A stretch of 64,000 nucleotides of DNA from positions 3,785,501 through 3,849,500 of the forward strand of contig NZ_CP042435.1 of assembly GCF_007971225.1 (NCBI RefSeq), read 5' to 3'. Positions within the stretch are counted from its first letter, which is position 1; every line of letters starts with the position of its first letter. This DNA is from Panacibacter ginsenosidivorans. Its GTDB lineage: Bacteria; Bacteroidota; Bacteroidia; Chitinophagales; Chitinophagaceae. Positions 61,553-64,000 of the stretch are shown one piece after another. A model generated the notes under the pieces. It made no database searches and was not told the DNA's origin. It saw only the letters and a list, made by a program, of their open reading frames with translations. The position numbers were made by a program, and so were the translations under genes.

Positions 61553-64000
61553 GTGACAGGAAAAAAAATCTTTCGCAAATCTTTAAAAATAGTTGCATGG
61601 ATCGTGGGCAGCATTATTGCCTTGCTATTACTTATACTTATACTTATACAGATACCCGCTGTACAGAATTTTGCAAAAGATAAAATTGTTGCTTACCTAG
61701 AAAATAAGATCCATACAAAAGTTTCAATTGAAAGACTTTCTATTGTTTTTCCTAAGCAGATCGTACTTGAGCACGTATATTTCGAAGATCAGCAAAGAGA
61801 TACGTTACTCGCAGGCGGAAAGATACAGTTAGATATTGCCATGCTAAAACTCCTGAGCAATAAAGTGCAGGTAGATTATCTGGGCTTGCAGGACATGTAT
61901 ATAAATGTAAAGCGGGTAAAGCCTGGTTATGTTTTTAATTACGATTATATTATTAAAGCTTTTGCGCCTTCAGATACAACTTCGTCTTCTTCAGAAAGCA
62001 GTTCTATGACCTTTCAGTTAGGTGAGGTTGTTTTAAAAAATATCCGTTTAAAGTATAAAGATGACGTTACTGGTAACGATGGTATATTTCGTTTGGGAAA
62101 ACTTGAAACAAATATTAAAGCTTTTGATCCCGGTAATTCTCATTATGCAATTCCAGACATTAATATTGAAGATATTAGTTCTTCACTCAGGCAATATAAA
62201 CCATTAATTGAGCCAAAGCCCCAGGCGGTTGTAGAAGCAAAAAGCAATGAGCCCATTAATATAGATCTACAGTTAAATAATATTGGTCTTAAACAAATAC
62301 GATTCGATTACATAAATGATGTTTCAGCAGTAAAAAGTAGTTTGAACCTCGGGCAGCTTGAAATAGTTGTAAATAAAATTGACCTTTCAAAATTATATAT
62401 TGATCTAAAAAAAATTCAATTAAGCAATACTGCTGTTAATATTGAATTAGGCAAGTCACAACAGGCCATAGTTGCAAAACAGGAAATAAAAAAAGAGGCA
62501 GCAGCACAGGCAAACAATCCATGGAAAATTGAAGTAGCCGGTATTGCTCTTGACAACAACCAGCTTAATTATAACGATAATAATTTTAAAAGAATCCCTC
62601 AGGGCATAGATTACAATCATATTGCGATAACAGGATTTTCACTTGCTGTAAAGGATCTTGCTATTACTCCTGCAGAATACAAAGGCATGTTGGCAAAACT
62701 CAATTTTAAAGAGCAAAGTGGCCTGGAGGTTAAGGAATTACATACTAATTTTTTATACAACGATAAAGAAGCAATGCTTAAAAGCCTGGTATTAAAAACA
62801 GGAAACTCTGTCATCAATACTAATCTCCAGGCAAAATACCCGTCTATTGATGCTGTTATAAAGAACCCTGCATTGCTCTATGTTGATGCTGCTTTATCAA
62901 ACACTTCAGTTGCTGTAAAGGATATTTTGTTAATCAAACCTTCTCTGCAGGAACAATTAAAAGGCAATGAAGCAAGTGTTATTAAAATAAACGGACAAGC
63001 CAAAGGTTATGTAAATAATATTGCTATACCTTCCTTTAGTTTAAGTGGTCTGGGACAAACAAGCATACAACTTGCAGGAAAAATTAAAGGGTTGCCAAAT
63101 GCTGAAACTGCCTACTATGATATGCAGTTCAGCAAATTCAATACAACCAAAAAAGATATACTCGCAGTACTTCCTGATAACACCCTCCCGGATAATATTC
63201 AATTACCAGATGCAATCAATACTTCCGGTTTTTTCAAGGGCACCATTAATAATTTCAGTAGTCATTTAAAGGCAAATACTAATAAAGGTAATGCTGATCT
63301 TGTAGCAGATGTAGCGGGCAAGGGCAAAACGTATAACATAAAAGCAACCTTGAAAGAAGTAGATATTGGATATATTTTTAAGCAGCCGGAAAACTTTGGC
63401 ACGGTAACTATGCAGGTCAGCGCGAAAGGAAACGGAGTTGATTATAAGACAATGAATACAGTTCTTAATGCAAATGTCAATTCCGCAACTGTAAACGGGT
63501 ATACGTATAAAGATCTTAAGCTTGATGCTACACTAAATAACGGAGAGGCTATTGTTAAGTCTGTTATTAACGATCCTAATATCCGCTACACGCTTGATGC
63601 AACTGCTAACATAAAAAGCACCTATCCTTCGCTAAAAATGCAATTACAGCTGGATACACTAAACCTTTATGCACTACATTTCATGGATAGCTTATTTACA
63701 CTGCACACAAATATTAATGCTGATATGGCTTCCACTAACGCTGATTCTTTGATAGGGAATATCTTTATTACCAATACTAGCCTGTTAAATATTGATGGAA
63801 CTCACACAACAGATTCAATAAAAATTGTTGCAGAAAGAAATGAGAATATCCAATCAATAGTACTTAATTCAGAAGCGGCAAACATTGACTGGAAAGGAAA
63901 ATACAAATTAACAGAAACAGGCGGATTGCTAATGCAAAGCATTAAACACTATTACAATATTGCAAATACAGTAACGGATACAATTTTTTCTTCACAGCAA
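61553..64000 (+). CDS. AsmA/TamB-like protein, N-terminal part
   Basis: Starts at GTG, 16 bp after the YtxH stop, and stays open for 816 codons to the window edge. Residues about 12-34 are a membrane anchor (IVAWIVGSIIALLLLILILI), then FAKDKIVAYLENKIHTKVSI, ERLSIVFPKQIVLEHVYFED and LLAGGKIQLDIAMLKLLSNK, the N-terminal AsmA-type beta-groove. The following long run of short strands (INIDLQLNNIGLKQIRF-like) fits TamB/YhdP lipid-transfer proteins that bridge the periplasm. The C-terminal DUF490 part would lie beyond the window. Confidence 0.85.
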   Translation, partial: MTGKKIFRKSLKIVAWIVGSIIALLLLILILIQIPAVQNFAKDKIVAYLENKIHTKVSIERLSIVFPKQIVLEHVYFEDQQRDTLLAGGKIQLDIAMLKLLSNKVQVDYLGLQDMYINVKRVKPGYVFNYDYIIKAFAPSDTTSSSSESSSMTFQLGEVVLKNIRLKYKDDVTGNDGIFRLGKLETNIKAFDPGNSHYAIPDINIEDISSSLRQYKPLIEPKPQAVVEAKSNEPINIDLQLNNIGLKQIRFDYINDVSAVKSSLNLGQLEIVVNKIDLSKLYIDLKKIQLSNTAVNIELGKSQQAIVAKQEIKKEAAAQANNPWKIEVAGIALDNNQLNYNDNNFKRIPQGIDYNHIAITGFSLAVKDLAITPAEYKGMLAKLNFKEQSGLEVKELHTNFLYNDKEAMLKSLVLKTGNSVINTNLQAKYPSIDAVIKNPALLYVDAALSNTSVAVKDILLIKPSLQEQLKGNEASVIKINGQAKGYVNNIAIPSFSLSGLGQTSIQLAGKIKGLPNAETAYYDMQFSKFNTTKKDILAVLPDNTLPDNIQLPDAINTSGFFKGTINNFSSHLKANTNKGNADLVADVAGKGKTYNIKATLKEVDIGYIFKQPENFGTVTMQVSAKGNGVDYKTMNTVLNANVNSATVNGYTYKDLKLDATLNNGEAIVKSVINDPNIRYTLDATANIKSTYPSLKMQLQLDTLNLYALHFMDSLFTLHTNINADMASTNADSLIGNIFITNTSLLNIDGTHTTDSIKIVAERNENIQSIVLNSEAANIDWKGKYKLTETGGLLMQSIKHYYNIANTVTDTIFSSQQ

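Noticed and set aside
1-64000. CRISPR array
   Set aside because: The dispersed GCGACGC copies are far apart and in both orientations; no run of regularly spaced repeats and no cas gene was seen.

Overview
The window looks like chromosomal DNA of a Bacteroidota bacterium, most likely a member of the Chitinophagaceae or a close relative. This rests on the fused LpxC-FabZ gene, the menaquinone methyltransferase (ubiE/menG) next to a PorT-like barrel of the type IX secretion system, TTTG-N19-TAnnTTTG promoters, few Shine-Dalgarno sites, many lipoproteins and OmpA/PorT-type barrels, and tyrosine recombinases of the Bacteroidota type. The taxon is an inference from gene content; no database was searched.

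1-28.4 kb is ordinary chromosome: lipid A synthesis (lpxC-fabZ, lpxA), an ABC ATPase, aspS, a Rel/SpoT alarmone enzyme, small stress or house-cleaning enzymes (ABM monooxygenase, YfcE-like phosphatase, DinB, PNPOx), homogentisate dioxygenase, a RAYT transposase with its REP palindromes and a duplicated 3' end of hmgA, two lipoproteins, a Tat-exported Gfo/Idh oxidoreductase, a PLP decarboxylase, fbaB, a lactonase-like MBL hydrolase, an APC permease, porT, ubiE, a MoxR ATPase and a nitroreductase.

28.5-46.2 kb is an integrative element of about 17.7 kb inserted in the 3' end of tRNA-Lys(CTT). It is bounded by a 20-bp direct repeat (28535-28554 and 46200-46219), carries paired GGGTAAACA arm-type sites inside both ends, and has a tyrosine integrase, an unrecognised protein, an HTH_17 excisionase-like protein and a P4-type primase-helicase at its right end. 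No relaxase, conjugation or capsid gene is visible. The cargo is almost all on the minus strand: a GmrSD-like DUF262-DUF1524 nuclease, a probable PD-(D/E)xK protein, a TM plus beta-barrel protein, a HEPN protein, an Mrr nuclease, two exported trypsin-like proteases and several small membrane proteins. Intergenic stretches recur between unrelated cargo genes (families A-D): A and D lie 5' of genes, B and C lie 3' of genes, and C is a 52-nt palindrome. This suggests a cassette-like way of collecting genes. The right end abuts tRNA-Gln(CTG), so the element has split an ancestral tRNA-Lys/tRNA-Gln pair.

46.3-64 kb returns to chromosome: a large LuxR-type ATPase regulator between two DUF4242 genes that share an AAATAGGGAA motif, lipoproteins and a cytochrome-like protein, aroK, glutaryl-CoA dehydrogenase, barrels, a GDSL hydrolase, acylphosphatase, pirin, a holin/YtxH envelope-stress trio, and the start of a large AsmA/TamB-like protein that runs off the window.

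A dispersed intergenic repeat of about 60 bp, with the core TGCGACGCAAC, occurs about 23 times in the chromosomal part and not once in the integrated element. It is the strongest unexplained signal at window scale and gives an independent mark of the foreign DNA.
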